Positions 53,731 to 62,392 of a stretch of DNA of 64,000 nt are shown here, piece after piece; the first letter of the stretch is position 1; each line of letters begins with the position of its first letter. Below the pieces are notes generated by a model. It was not told where the DNA came from. It did not search any database and saw only the letters and a program-made list of their open reading frames with translations. Position numbers and translations under genes: made by a program. Source of the DNA: Streptomyces sp. A3M-1-3 (GTDB taxonomy: Bacteria > Actinomycetota > Actinomycetes > Streptomycetales > Streptomycetaceae); contig NZ_JANAVP010000033.1 of the NCBI RefSeq assembly GCF_024213665.1, positions 19,533-83,532 on the forward strand, read 5' to 3'.

Positions 53731-54597
53731 CTATTCGCGCATGAGCCAGGTGAGGATTCTGGGGAGGGCGTGCAGGGCGGCGAAGTGCGCGGCGGCCGGT
53801 TCGAACGCGGCCGTCGCGCTGGGGATGCGGGCCGCCAGCCAGCGGGAGTGGCCGACCGGCGAGAAGACGTCCTGCTCGCCGTGCCACAGCAGGACCGGGG
53901 AGGTGATGTCGGCCGGGTCGAAGCCCCACGGGGTGCAGAAGGCGATGGCGTCGTCGATCCAGCCGTACGCCGAGGTGCGCAGCCCCTCACGGTAGTTGCG
54001 CAGCAGCATCGACCGCAGCCCGGCGTCGGAGACGATCATCCGGTCGTTGTCGGTGAGCTCGCGGCGCAGCTCGTCCAGCAGCCGGCCCGGGTCCTTCCTG
54101 ATCGCGTCCGAGCGCGGGATGAGGCGGGCGGCCAGCTCCTCGGGGTCGACGGCCGCGGTGGAGTATTCGCGGACGTTGGACGCGGTCATTCCGTCGAACC
54201 AGTCGAGCCCGTCCGCGTCCCAGGGCGCGAGACCGACCAGCGCCGCGGTACGGGTGACCCGGTCCGGCAGCAGCGCGGCGCAGGCGAGGGCGTGCGGGGC
54301 GCCGCCCGACCGCCCGGCCACCGCGAAGGTGTCGAGGCCCAGGGCATCGGCGATCGCCGCCACGTCCTGGGCGACATGGGCGACGCTGCGGCCCCGCAGC
54401 CGGTCGGAACCGCCGTAACCGGGACGGTCGTAGGCGATGAGCTGCATCCGGCGCTGGTAGAGCACCATGCCGCGGGGAGCGGGACCGAGGCGGCTGCCGG
54501 GTGTGCCGTGCAGCAGGAAGACCGGCCTGCCGCGCGGGTCCCCGAACCGCTCCACCATCAGATGCCGCCCGTCCGCGGCGCGCACCTGACTACGCAC
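53731..54597 (-). CDS. Alpha/beta hydrolase
   Basis: 288 aa. Oxyanion-hole HGTPGSRLGP, nucleophile elbow AGRSGGAPHA (Ser), the acid in LLWHGEQDVFSPVGHSRW and the late His in AAAHFAALHALP make a complete triad. Substrate unknown; several relatives are esterases or peptidases. GTG 54597 is chosen as the start because of a G-rich ribosome site and because the upstream frame has no homology. It ends six bp from the convergent fxsT stop. Confidence 0.85.
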   Translation of the reverse strand: MRSQVRAADGRHLMVERFGDPRGRPVFLLHGTPGSRLGPAPRGMVLYQRRMQLIAYDRPGYGGSDRLRGRSVAHVAQDVAAIADALGLDTFAVAGRSGGAPHALACAALLPDRVTRTAALVGLAPWDADGLDWFDGMTASNVREYSTAAVDPEELAARLIPRSDAIRKDPGRLLDELRRELTDNDRMIVSDAGLRSMLLRNYREGLRTSAYGWIDDAIAFCTPWGFDPADITSPVLLWHGEQDVFSPVGHSRWLAARIPSATAAFEPAAAHFAALHALPRILTWLMRE

Positions 54598-54840
54598 CCC
54601 CCGCCCCCTTCGCCGAAGTCCTGCCGTGATTGTCCCCGGTGTGGACCGTATGCGTAAGGCCACTCAGCTGATCGTGACAGGTAATCAACACAAAGCGTGC
54701 GTGATGTGGTTGTCGTGTGCGTGTCCTGAAGTCGTCCTTGTGTGCTACCGATCGGTGTCGGAATAGTGGGCGGCTCATTCCTCCGTACCCGTGTGACACC
54801 CCACTTGCCCACGGGTGCGGCCCCCACAGGAGGTCACCAC

Positions 54841-55926
54841 TTGAAGCACCGACGCATTTCGAAGCGACGTGCGGTCATCGCAGGGGCGGGCGTTGTCGCG
54901 CTCGTCGGCGCCGGCGTCACGTTGCAGACGGCGAACGCCAGTGAGGAAGCCCCCGGGTTCACGGTCAAGGCGCTGTCCGCGACCGCGGCCGGGAGTCTGG
55001 CGTCCGACCTCGTCGAAGACCTCGGCGCGGGCACGGCCGGCGCGTACTACGACGCTGACAGCAAGACCCTGGTGGTGAATGTCCTCGATGAGGCCGCCGC
55101 CCAGGGCGTGCGCGAGGCCGGCGGCAAGGCCAGAATCGTGCAGAACTCCCTTGTCGAGCTGAAGAGTGCCCGGGAGACCCTCAGCGACAAGGCGACCATA
55201 CCGGGCACCTCGTGGGCGGTGGACCCGGTCACCAACAAGATCCGCGTCACCGCTGACCGCACCGTCGACAGCGCGGAGTGGGCCAAGCTCTCCGGGGTCG
55301 TCAAGAGCCTCGGCTCCAAGGCCGTACTGAAGCGGACAGCGGGCGAGTTCAAGCCCTTCGTGGCCGGCGGCGACGCCATCCACACCGGCGGCGGGCGCTG
55401 CTCGCTCGGCTTCAACGTGGTCAAGGACGGCGAGCCGCACTTCATCACCGCGGGGCATTGCGGGGAGGCCGGCAGCCAGTGGTCCGACCAGCAGGGCGGC
55501 GCGCCCGTCGGTGAGATGGTGGACTCGCAGTTCCCGGGCAACGACTTCGCGCTGGTCAAGTACACCGCGGAGACCGGCCACCCGAGCGAGGTCAACCTCT
55601 ACAACGGCAGCGCGCAGCAGATCGCACAGGCGGGCGAGGCGACCGTCGGCATGCAGGTGACGCGCAGCGGCTCCACCACCCAGGTCCACGACGGCGAGGT
55701 CACGGGCCTGAACGCCACAGTGAACTACGGCAACGGTGACATCGTCGAAGGCCTCATCCAGACCACGGTCTGCGCCGAGCCCGGCGACAGCGGCGGATCG
55801 CTCTTCGCGGGCGACACGGCGATCGGCCTCACCTCGGGCGGCAGCGGCGACTGCACCTCGGGCGGGGAGACGTTCTTCCAGCCGGTACCGGAAGCGCTGG
55901 CGGCCTTCGGCGCCGAGATCGGCTGA
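54841..55926 (+). CDS. sprD: Streptogrisin D-type secreted serine protease (S1E), prepro form
   Basis: 361 aa from a TTG start that has a perfect AGGAGGT six bases upstream; the ATGs or GTGs further back lack this. The signal peptide (KHRRISKRRAVIAGAGVVAL ... ANA) and a long alpha-lytic-type propeptide precede the mature protease at VAGGDAIHTGGGRCSLGFNV. Triad: His in FITAGHCGEAG, Asp in NDFALVKY, Ser in EPGDSGGSLFAGD. PSEVNLYNGS and QVHDGEVTGLNATVNYGNGD agree with S. griseus protease D. It is the second streptogrisin in this window, 11 kb from sprB. Confidence 0.94.
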   Translation: MKHRRISKRRAVIAGAGVVALVGAGVTLQTANASEEAPGFTVKALSATAAGSLASDLVEDLGAGTAGAYYDADSKTLVVNVLDEAAAQGVREAGGKARIVQNSLVELKSARETLSDKATIPGTSWAVDPVTNKIRVTADRTVDSAEWAKLSGVVKSLGSKAVLKRTAGEFKPFVAGGDAIHTGGGRCSLGFNVVKDGEPHFITAGHCGEAGSQWSDQQGGAPVGEMVDSQFPGNDFALVKYTAETGHPSEVNLYNGSAQQIAQAGEATVGMQVTRSGSTTQVHDGEVTGLNATVNYGNGDIVEGLIQTTVCAEPGDSGGSLFAGDTAIGLTSGGSGDCTSGGETFFQPVPEALAAFGAEIG

Positions 55927-55941
55927 ACCCCGCGTACGTGT

Positions 55942-55977
55942 CGCGCCCCGCCCCGGGCTCAGCCGGGGCGGGGCGCG
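55942..55977 (+). terminator. Terminator after sprD
   Basis: CGCGCCCCGCCCCGG is repeated exactly inverted (15 bp) after a 6-base loop. The remaining bases up to 56219 are the leader of the next gene, and I saw nothing else in them. Confidence 0.85.
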
Positions 55978-56219
55978 TTCGGTAGGTCCCGCGCAATGAA
56001 GTACGTCACAGCAGTACGGATGGGATGCATTAACCCTAAGAGCGATCAAACCTGCCCATAGTCACCACAGTGACTGGTGGCGTATCGGGTGATTGGTCCC
56101 GAAATGGAACAGGTTTGGGGAAGGGCCACCGGACTGGGGCCCTTCGAGACGTCGCTTCACGGGACAGCGGGCCTCTGGTACACGTGGCAGACCCCGACGG
56201 CACCACCGGAAGTTTCGCC

Positions 56220-56483
56220 ATGGACCAGGACCAGGACCAGGACCGCGCACCCGACCACATACCCTTCGCCATCGACCTGACCTTCGAGGAGGCCCGGCGA
56301 CGAGCCGAGGTCGTGGCCGCGCTCGGGCCGGACTGGGACCCGCTGGCCGTCCTGCACGCCGAGGACGAGGCGTACGCACTGCTCTACTCCGGCCTCGACG
56401 CCGACCAGCAGCGGACGTACGACATGCTCGTGGCCGCCGGCGTCCTTCCCGGAGGGGAGCCCGGCCGTGCGGCTGCCCATTGA
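56220..56483 (+). CDS. DUF6400-family small protein
   Basis: 87 aa, acidic. Starts DQDQDQDRAPDHIPF, then IDLTFEEARRRAEVVAALGP, DPLAVLHAEDEAYALLYSG and QQRTYDMLVAAGVLP. This matches a small Streptomyces family that I recall as DUF6400; the function is unknown. ATG 56220 has CGGAAG eight bases upstream; GTG 56181 is possible. It overlaps the next gene by 17 bp. Confidence 0.65.
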   Translation: MDQDQDQDRAPDHIPFAIDLTFEEARRRAEVVAALGPDWDPLAVLHAEDEAYALLYSGLDADQQRTYDMLVAAGVLPGGEPGRAAAH

Positions 56484-56703
56484 TCCGCAGGCGGACATCG
56501 CCCGCCGCGCCTGGGTGCCATGCCCCGGCTGCGACGACGCACGGGACTGCGTCACCTGCGCCGACCGGCGCAACTGCCGTGAGCACTGGCGCTATCTGAT
56601 CTCCAGCCAGGGCGCTGTGGTTCATCTCCAGTGCCCCGGCTGCACCCACATGTGGTCGCTCGACACCAGGCCGGGTGCGGGTCGCCCGGACCGCACCCCC
56701 TAG
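56467..56703 (+). CDS. Small Cys-rich hypothetical protein
   Basis: 78 aa. Contains WVPCPGCDDARDCVTCADRR and LQCPGCTHMWSLDT, two CPGC knuckles that suggest a zinc ribbon-like fold. GTG 56467 has GGAGGGGAG upstream and lies inside the preceding gene, which implies coupling. No known family was recognised. Confidence 0.6.
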   Translation: MRLPIDPQADIARRAWVPCPGCDDARDCVTCADRRNCREHWRYLISSQGAVVHLQCPGCTHMWSLDTRPGAGRPDRTP

Positions 56704-56797
56704 GCAGGAGTCACCCGGCGACCCTCAGGCCTCGGGCGCGCAAGCCGCCCCGTCACGGATCTCAACCGGGGCGGGGGCGTGGTGCGTTGGTCAGCCG

Positions 56798-57004
56798 TTA
56801 CCGTGATGTCGCCTGCCCGGCGGCGTACGAGACGAAGCCGGCCCAGCCCGGCGCGGCGAACGTGAGCTGCGGCCCCTGCCTGTCCTTGGAGTCCCGGACG
56901 TGGACGGTGCCGGGGGAGGACGCGACCTCGATGCAATCGGGGCCTTCGTTGCTGCTGTAGCTGCTCTTGAACCACACCAGTCCGGCGGAGGGGGCGTTGG
57001 TCAT
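56798..57004 (-). CDS. DUF397 protein
   Basis: 68 aa. LVWFKSSYSSNEGPDCIEVA, then VRDSKDRQGPQLTFAAPGWA is the DUF397 pattern. These small proteins are usually paired with DUF5753 HTH regulators in actinomycetes and have been likened to toxin/antitoxin or sporulation-related pairs (WhiJ/BldB-like). The start overlaps the stop of the DUF5753 gene by four bases, so the pair is co-translated. Confidence 0.9.
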   Translation of the reverse strand: MTNAPSAGLVWFKSSYSSNEGPDCIEVASSPGTVHVRDSKDRQGPQLTFAAPGWAGFVSYAAGQATSR

Positions 57005-57654
57005 GTCTCTCCCAGCACTTTCTCGATGAACGCCAGTGACTCCCGTGGCGTGAGAGCCTGCGCCCGGATAATCCCATACTGCGCTTCCAGCGTCCGGACC
57101 TCTTTTCGATCGGTGACCACACGGCTGAACTGCTGCACCTCGACGTGCCCGAGCTTGGGCCCGTCCTTGGGTTCCAGCAGCCGAAGCTGGCCGCCCATAC
57201 CAGCATGGTCCTCGCGGTCGGTCGGCATCACCTGGATCTCGACGTTCCGTAACCGGCCGATGTCGATGAGCCGTTCGAGTTGTGCTCGCATGACCACCCT
57301 GCCGCCGAGTGGGCGGCGCAGCGTCACCTCTTCCTGGACAAAACTCAGGATGGGTGCGGGCCAGCGGTTGAAGATCTCCTGGCGGTCCATGCGCGCGGCC
57401 ACCTGCCGCTCGATGGTCTCCTCGTCCAGCAACGGGCGGCGCATCCGGAACAACGCACGGGTGTAGTCCTCGGTCTGGAGCAGGCCCTGGATGTTGTGGT
57501 TGCTGTACGCGCCCATCTCGACCGCATCAGCTTCCAACTTCGCAAGATCCCGTACGTTCTTCGGATACCGCGCCTGCGCGACATCCTCCGTCAGCGCCGC
57601 CAGAATCCCGCCGGCCCCCACCACTTGCGCAGCCCCGAGAGTCGTCGTACGCAT
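57001..57654 (-). CDS. DUF5753-domain protein lacking the HTH (Scr1-family antitoxin-like)
   Basis: 217 aa. DUF5753 is complete: LAKLEADAVEMGAYSNHNIQ, GLLQTEDYTRALFRMRRP, then ERQVAARMDRQEIFNRWPAP and ALTPRESLAFIEKVLGE. The family normally has about 70 more N-terminal residues forming a Cro/C1-type HTH. Here the ATG at 57654 is followed directly by the linker, and the DnaE2 leader begins 65 bp away. It may be a truncated but still expressed gene. It overlaps DUF397. Confidence 0.82.
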   Translation of the reverse strand: MRTTTLGAAQVVGAGGILAALTEDVAQARYPKNVRDLAKLEADAVEMGAYSNHNIQGLLQTEDYTRALFRMRRPLLDEETIERQVAARMDRQEIFNRWPAPILSFVQEEVTLRRPLGGRVVMRAQLERLIDIGRLRNVEIQVMPTDREDHAGMGGQLRLLEPKDGPKLGHVEVQQFSRVVTDRKEVRTLEAQYGIIRAQALTPRESLAFIEKVLGET

Positions 57655-57718
57655 GTTCGAAATTTGGTCTATGGTGGAGAGCGGGGGAGGCGATCACAGA
57701 GGGATGCGGGAGGCGCGG

Positions 57719-60700
57719 GTGCCAGGGTTTACCCATCTGCACACCGTTTCCGGGTTCTCCATGCGGTACGGAGGTTCTCACCCGGAACGGCTGGCCGCCC
57801 GCGCCTCCGAGCGGGGCATGGACGCCCTCGCCCTCACCGACCGGGACACCCTCGCGGGCACGGTCCGTTTCGCCCGGGCATGCGCGGAGGCAGGGGTACG
57901 GCCGCTCTTCGGGGTGGAGCTGGCGGTGGGGGAGCGCGAGAAGGAGGCCGGGCGCACGCACCGGGCGCGCACGCCGGTGCGCGGCGGGGCGTTCATCGAC
58001 GAGTCCGCACCCCGCGCCGTCTTCCTCGCCCGTAACGGCGCCACCGGCTGGGCCGCGCTGTGCCGGCTGGTCACCGCCGCCCACGCCGACGGTGACGGCC
58101 GGCAGGCGCAGCCCCTGCTGCCCTGGCCGGAGAACCACGGCGACGGCCTCACCGTGCTGCTCGGCCCCGGCTCCGAGGTGGGCAGGGCGCTGGCCGCCGG
58201 CCGCCCCGACCGCGCCGCGAGACTGCTCGCCCCCTGGCGGGAGGTCTACGGTGACGCGCTGCGCCTGGAGGCCGTGCACCACGGCAGGACCGGCACCGGC
58301 CCCGGCTCACTGCGGCTCGCGGCCCGTACCGTCGGCTTCGCCGCCGAACAGGGCGTACACGCCGTACTGACCAACGCCGTCCGCTACGCCGACCAGGGGC
58401 AGGGCCCGGTCGCCGACGTGCTCGACGCGGCCCGCCGTCTCGTCCCCATCGACCCGCGGGGTCCCCTCGACAGCGGCGAGCGCTGGCTCAAGGGCGCCGG
58501 AGCCATGGGCAGGGCCGCCGAGCGGATCGTGGAGGCGGCCGGATGGCGGCGCGACGCCGCACACCGGCTGCTGGAGGAGACGCGGGACACCGCCGCCGCA
58601 TGCCTGGTCGACCCCGCCGACGACCTGGGCATCGGCTTCGCCCACTTCCCCGAACCGCATCTCGTCGGCGCCGCCCGCCGCACCGCGGCGCGAGTGCTGC
58701 GTTCGCGCGCCGCCGCGGGCATGGTGCTGCGCGGCTACGACCGCGGTCCGAAGGCGTACGACTACTGGGAGCGGATGGACCACGAGCTGGACATCATCGA
58801 CCACCACGGCTTCGCCTCGTACTTCCTGACCGTGGCCCAAGTCGTCGACGACGTACGGGAGATGGGCATCCGGGTGGCCGCCCGCGGCTCCGGCGCGGGC
58901 TCCCTCGTCAACCATCTGCTCGGCATCGCGCACGCCGACCCCGTCGAGCAGGGGCTGCTGATGGAGCGCTTCCTGTCCAAGCGCCGCACGGAGCTGCCCG
59001 ACATCGACATCGACGTCGAGTCCGCCCGCCGGCTCGAGGTCTACCGCGCGATCATCGGCCGCTTCGGCACCGAGCGGGTCGCGACCGTCTCCATGTCCGA
59101 GACCTACCGGGTGCGCCACGCGGTACGGGACGTGGGCGCCGCGCTCTCCATGGACCCCGCCGAGGTGGACCGGCTCGCCAAGTCCTTCCCGCACATCAGG
59201 GCCCGCGACGCGCGCGCCGCGCTGGCGGAGCTGCCGGAGCTGCGCGGGGTCGACCCCGACGGGAAGAAGTACGGGCGGCTGTGGGAGCTGGTCGAGGCAC
59301 TGGACGCGCTGCCGCGCGGGATCGCCATGCACCCGTGCGGGGTGCTGCTCTCGGACGCCACCCTGCTGCACCGCACCCCCGTCGTGCCCACCAGCGGTGA
59401 GGGCTTGCCCATGTCGCAGTTCGACAAGGACGATGTGGAGGAGCTCGGCCTGCTCAAGCTCGACGTCCTGGGTGTACGGATGCAGTCGGCGATGGCGCAC
59501 GCGGTCGCGGAGATCGGCCGCGCGGCGGGGGAGCGGCTCGACCTGGACGACCCGGCGCAGGTGCCGGACGGCGACCCGGCGACGTACGAACTGATCCGCT
59601 CCGCCGAGACGCTGGGCTGCTTCCAGATCGAGTCGCCCGGCCAGCGCGACCTGGTCGGCAGGCTGCAGCCCACCACCTTCCACGACCTGGTGGTCGACAT
59701 CTCGCTGTTCCGGCCGGGGCCGGTCGCGGCGGACATGGTGCGGCCGTTCATCGAGGCCCGGCACGGGCGTGCGCCGGTCCGCTATCCGCACCGCGACCTG
59801 GAGGAGCCGCTGCGCGAGACGTACGGAGTCGTGGTCTTCCACGAGCAGATCATCGAGATGGTGAACATCATGACCGGCTGCGGCCGGGACGAGGCCGACC
59901 GGGTACGGCGCGGGCTCTCCCACCCCGAGTCGCAGGGGAAGATCAAGGTCTGGTTCGCGCAGCAGGCGGAGCGCAAGGGATACACGGCCGAAGTCATCGC
60001 CCGTGCCTGGGAGATCATCGAGGCGTTCGGGTCCTACGGCTTCTGCAAGGCGCACGCCGTCGCCTTCGCCGTACCCACCTACCAGTCGGCCTGGCTCAAG
60101 GCGCACCACCCGGCGGCGTTCTATGCCGGGCTGCTCACGCACGACCCCGGGATGTACCCGAAGCGGCTGCTGCTCGCGGACGCGCGGCGGCGCGGGGTGC
60201 CGGTGCTTCCGCTGGATGTGAACCGGTCCGCCGTCGCCCATAGAATCGAACTGGTGTCTGATGATCCTGGGGTGCCCGAGGCGAAGAGGTGGGGCCTGCG
60301 GCTCGCGTTCTCCGATGTCCACGGCATCAGCGAGGCCGAGGCCGCCCGGCTCGAGGCCGGTCAGCCCTACTCCTCCCTGCTGGACTTCTGGGAACGGGCC
60401 CGCCCCGGCCGGCCGGTCGCCGAACGGCTCGCGCAGGTCGGCGCGCTGGACACGTTCGGCACGAACCGCAGGGATCTGCTCCTGCACCTGGCCGAACTCC
60501 ACCGCGCGCACCGGAAGATGCCGCTGACGGGCGGTCAACTTCCTCCCCCACTGCTTGACGCGTGGGAGGTACTCCCAGGCGGTGGCCGGAAGACCGCACC
60601 AGTCGGACTGCCGGACCTCAACGAAGCCGAGCGCCTCAGTGCCGAGTTGGGCGTCCTCGGCATGGACGCGTCCCGGCACCTGATGAGCGACCACCACGCC

Positions 60701-61228
60701 TTCCTCGACGAGCTGGGCGCCATCCCGGCGAGGCGGCTCCGGGACACCGCGCACGGGCAGACCGTGCTGGTCGCGGGCGCCAAGGCGGCCACCCAGACCC
60801 CGCCGATCCGCTCCGGCCGCCGGGTCATCTTCACCACCCTCGACGACGGGACGGGCCTGGTCGACCTCGCCTTCTTCGACGACAGCCACGAGGCCTGCGC
60901 GCACACCGTCTTCCACTCCTGGCTGCTGCTGGTGCGCGGAGTGGTCCAGCGGCGCGGTCCGCAGAGCCTCAGCGTGGTCGGCGCGGCGGCCTGGAACCTG
61001 GCGGAACTCGCCGAGCTGCGCCGCGACGGCGGCCTGGACGCGGTCGCGGCCAGGCTGGCGGAGGTGCCGGGGGAGTCCGGCTCCGGCGCGTCCTCCAGTG
61101 ACAGCGGCCGCCGGATCCAGCTGTCCACGGGATACGAACTGAACCCATGGGCGGACCTTCAGCCGGCCGGTGAGCAGGCCGCAACCGGCCGCAAGCTGTG
61201 GCATTCGAGTCCGGGGAGCGCGGGATGA
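57719..61228 (+). CDS. dnaE2: Error-prone DNA polymerase III alpha subunit
   Basis: 1169 aa. The N-terminal PHP domain begins FTHLHTVSGFSMRYG. The C-family polymerase core has RGSGAGSLVNHLLGIA and the catalytic Asp pair in LPDIDIDVES near residue 425. Helix-hairpin-helix and OB-fold regions follow (VILVDLAFFDD-like). DnaE2 performs SOS-induced translesion synthesis and mutagenesis. GTG 57719 is preferred (GGGAGG five bases upstream); ATG 57704 would add five residues. A Streptomyces palindromic repeat is inserted in frame near residue 942. The stop overlaps the Y-family gene by four bases. Confidence 0.93.
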   Translation: MPGFTHLHTVSGFSMRYGGSHPERLAARASERGMDALALTDRDTLAGTVRFARACAEAGVRPLFGVELAVGEREKEAGRTHRARTPVRGGAFIDESAPRAVFLARNGATGWAALCRLVTAAHADGDGRQAQPLLPWPENHGDGLTVLLGPGSEVGRALAAGRPDRAARLLAPWREVYGDALRLEAVHHGRTGTGPGSLRLAARTVGFAAEQGVHAVLTNAVRYADQGQGPVADVLDAARRLVPIDPRGPLDSGERWLKGAGAMGRAAERIVEAAGWRRDAAHRLLEETRDTAAACLVDPADDLGIGFAHFPEPHLVGAARRTAARVLRSRAAAGMVLRGYDRGPKAYDYWERMDHELDIIDHHGFASYFLTVAQVVDDVREMGIRVAARGSGAGSLVNHLLGIAHADPVEQGLLMERFLSKRRTELPDIDIDVESARRLEVYRAIIGRFGTERVATVSMSETYRVRHAVRDVGAALSMDPAEVDRLAKSFPHIRARDARAALAELPELRGVDPDGKKYGRLWELVEALDALPRGIAMHPCGVLLSDATLLHRTPVVPTSGEGLPMSQFDKDDVEELGLLKLDVLGVRMQSAMAHAVAEIGRAAGERLDLDDPAQVPDGDPATYELIRSAETLGCFQIESPGQRDLVGRLQPTTFHDLVVDISLFRPGPVAADMVRPFIEARHGRAPVRYPHRDLEEPLRETYGVVVFHEQIIEMVNIMTGCGRDEADRVRRGLSHPESQGKIKVWFAQQAERKGYTAEVIARAWEIIEAFGSYGFCKAHAVAFAVPTYQSAWLKAHHPAAFYAGLLTHDPGMYPKRLLLADARRRGVPVLPLDVNRSAVAHRIELVSDDPGVPEAKRWGLRLAFSDVHGISEAEAARLEAGQPYSSLLDFWERARPGRPVAERLAQVGALDTFGTNRRDLLLHLAELHRAHRKMPLTGGQLPPPLLDAWEVLPGGGRKTAPVGLPDLNEAERLSAELGVLGMDASRHLMSDHHAFLDELGAIPARRLRDTAHGQTVLVAGAKAATQTPPIRSGRRVIFTTLDDGTGLVDLAFFDDSHEACAHTVFHSWLLLVRGVVQRRGPQSLSVVGAAAWNLAELAELRRDGGLDAVAARLAEVPGESGSGASSSDSGRRIQLSTGYELNPWADLQPAGEQAATGRKLWHSSPGSAG
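60543..60578. repeat. Streptomyces palindromic repeat, copy inside dnaE2
   Basis: 36 bp beginning CTCCCCCACTGCTTGACG and ending TGGGAGGTACTCCCAG, clearly related to the element at 18625. Being 12 codons long it keeps the reading frame and encodes about LPPPLLDAWEVLPGG between conserved parts of DnaE2. Confidence 0.75.
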
Positions 61229-62241
61229 TCCTCTGTGTACGTTTCCATCTGGAGCCGGCGTACGAGGCGAGCGGCGCCGGGACCTTCGCCGCCGGGACCT
61301 TCGGCGGCGACGCGGCCCTCCCCGCGCTGCTCGCGCTGACCGAGGGGCTCACCCCCACCGTCCAGGCCCTGCCGCCCGATGCCGCGCTCGCCGATGTCCG
61401 GGGCGCCGAGCGGTACTTCGGCCGGGACGCGGCCGGAGTCGCGGCGCTGCTGCGGGTGCGTGCGCTCGCGCACTGGGGCACCGGCTGCACGATCGGCGTG
61501 GCCGGCAACCCGATGCTGGCCCGGATGGCCGCGCGGGAGGCCGCGCCCGGGACGACCCTGGTCCTGCCCGACGAGCCGGACGCGGTACGGGAGTTCCTCG
61601 CCCGGCAGCCGGCCGGCGCGCTGGACGGGGTCGGCGCCTCGACCGCCCGCACCCTCTGCTCGTACGGGCTCGACTCCATCGGCCGGATCGCCGCGGCGCC
61701 CCTGCCCACCCTCCAGCGGATCGTCGGCGCGCGCGCCGGGCGCGAACTGTACGAGAGGGCGCAGGGCATCGACCGTACGCCGGTTGTCCCGAACGCCGCC
61801 GTCCGGTCGATGGCCGCCGAACGTCCCTTCGACCGCGACGAGTTGGACCCGGTACGGCACCGGCGGGCGCTGCTCTCCCTCACCGAGGAGCTGGGCGCCC
61901 GGCTGCGCGGCGAGGGGCAGGTGTGCCGCTCGCTGACCCTCACCGTGCGCTGCGCCGACCGGTCCACGGTCACCCGGAGCCGTACGCTGCGGGAGCCGAC
62001 GGGACACTCCGCGGCGCTCACCGGGACCGCGTACGGGATCTACGAGTCGCTCGGCCTGCAACGGGCCAGGGTCCGCGGCCTCGCGCTGCGCGCGGAAGGG
62101 CTGACTCCCGCCGAACTCGCCGCCCACCAGCTCAGCTTCGACCCGGCGGACGACAAGGCCCGCAGGATCGAGAAGGCCGCCGACCTGGCCCGGGCGAAGT
62201 TCGGCCCCCGGGCGGTCCTGCCGGGTTCGCTGGCGGCCTGA
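61225..62241 (+). CDS. ImuB-like Y-family polymerase homologue without catalytic residues
   Basis: 338 aa. The Y-family layout is present: palm, then a helix-hairpin-helix thumb (LDGVGASTARTLCSYGLDSI) and a little-finger-like end (EGQVCRSLTLTVRCADRSTV). The first motif is ILCVRFHLEP, where active DinB has DMDAFF. The second is PDAALADVRG, where active enzymes have SIDEAYLDVT. Two of three metal ligands are therefore missing, as in mycobacterial ImuB, which acts as an adaptor between DnaE2, ImuA' and the beta clamp. ATG 61225 overlaps the dnaE2 stop. Older annotations may call it DinB/DinP. Confidence 0.8.
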   Translation: MILCVRFHLEPAYEASGAGTFAAGTFGGDAALPALLALTEGLTPTVQALPPDAALADVRGAERYFGRDAAGVAALLRVRALAHWGTGCTIGVAGNPMLARMAAREAAPGTTLVLPDEPDAVREFLARQPAGALDGVGASTARTLCSYGLDSIGRIAAAPLPTLQRIVGARAGRELYERAQGIDRTPVVPNAAVRSMAAERPFDRDELDPVRHRRALLSLTEELGARLRGEGQVCRSLTLTVRCADRSTVTRSRTLREPTGHSAALTGTAYGIYESLGLQRARVRGLALRAEGLTPAELAAHQLSFDPADDKARRIEKAADLARAKFGPRAVLPGSLAA

Positions 62242-62300
62242 TCCGTACGCCTGATCCGTACGCCTGATCCGTATGCCTGACCCGTATGCCTGATCCGACC
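62236..62300 (+). repeat. 13-bp tandem repeat, five units
   Basis: GCCTGATCCGTAC is repeated five times head to tail with small changes, beginning across the stop codon of the Y-family gene. Non-coding. Confidence 0.85.
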
Positions 62301-62392
62301 AGGACGAGTGAGGGACGAGTGACCGGATCGGTCCGCAGCCGGACCCGATCGGGCCTGCCGCAGCCCCGTCCGCGGCGGTCAGACTCGGGGAC

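Noticed and set aside
58307..61204. 965-codon open frame antisense to dnaE2
   Set aside because: Same reason: composition-driven shadow of a well-identified gene.
61225..62241. Active DNA polymerase IV (DinB)
   Set aside because: The metal-binding acidic residues expected in motifs 1 and 3 are replaced, so an ImuB-like role is more likely.
62236..62300. CRISPR-like array
   Set aside because: Units are 13 bp and directly adjacent with no spacers, so this is a simple tandem repeat. No other CRISPR-like pattern or cas gene was seen.
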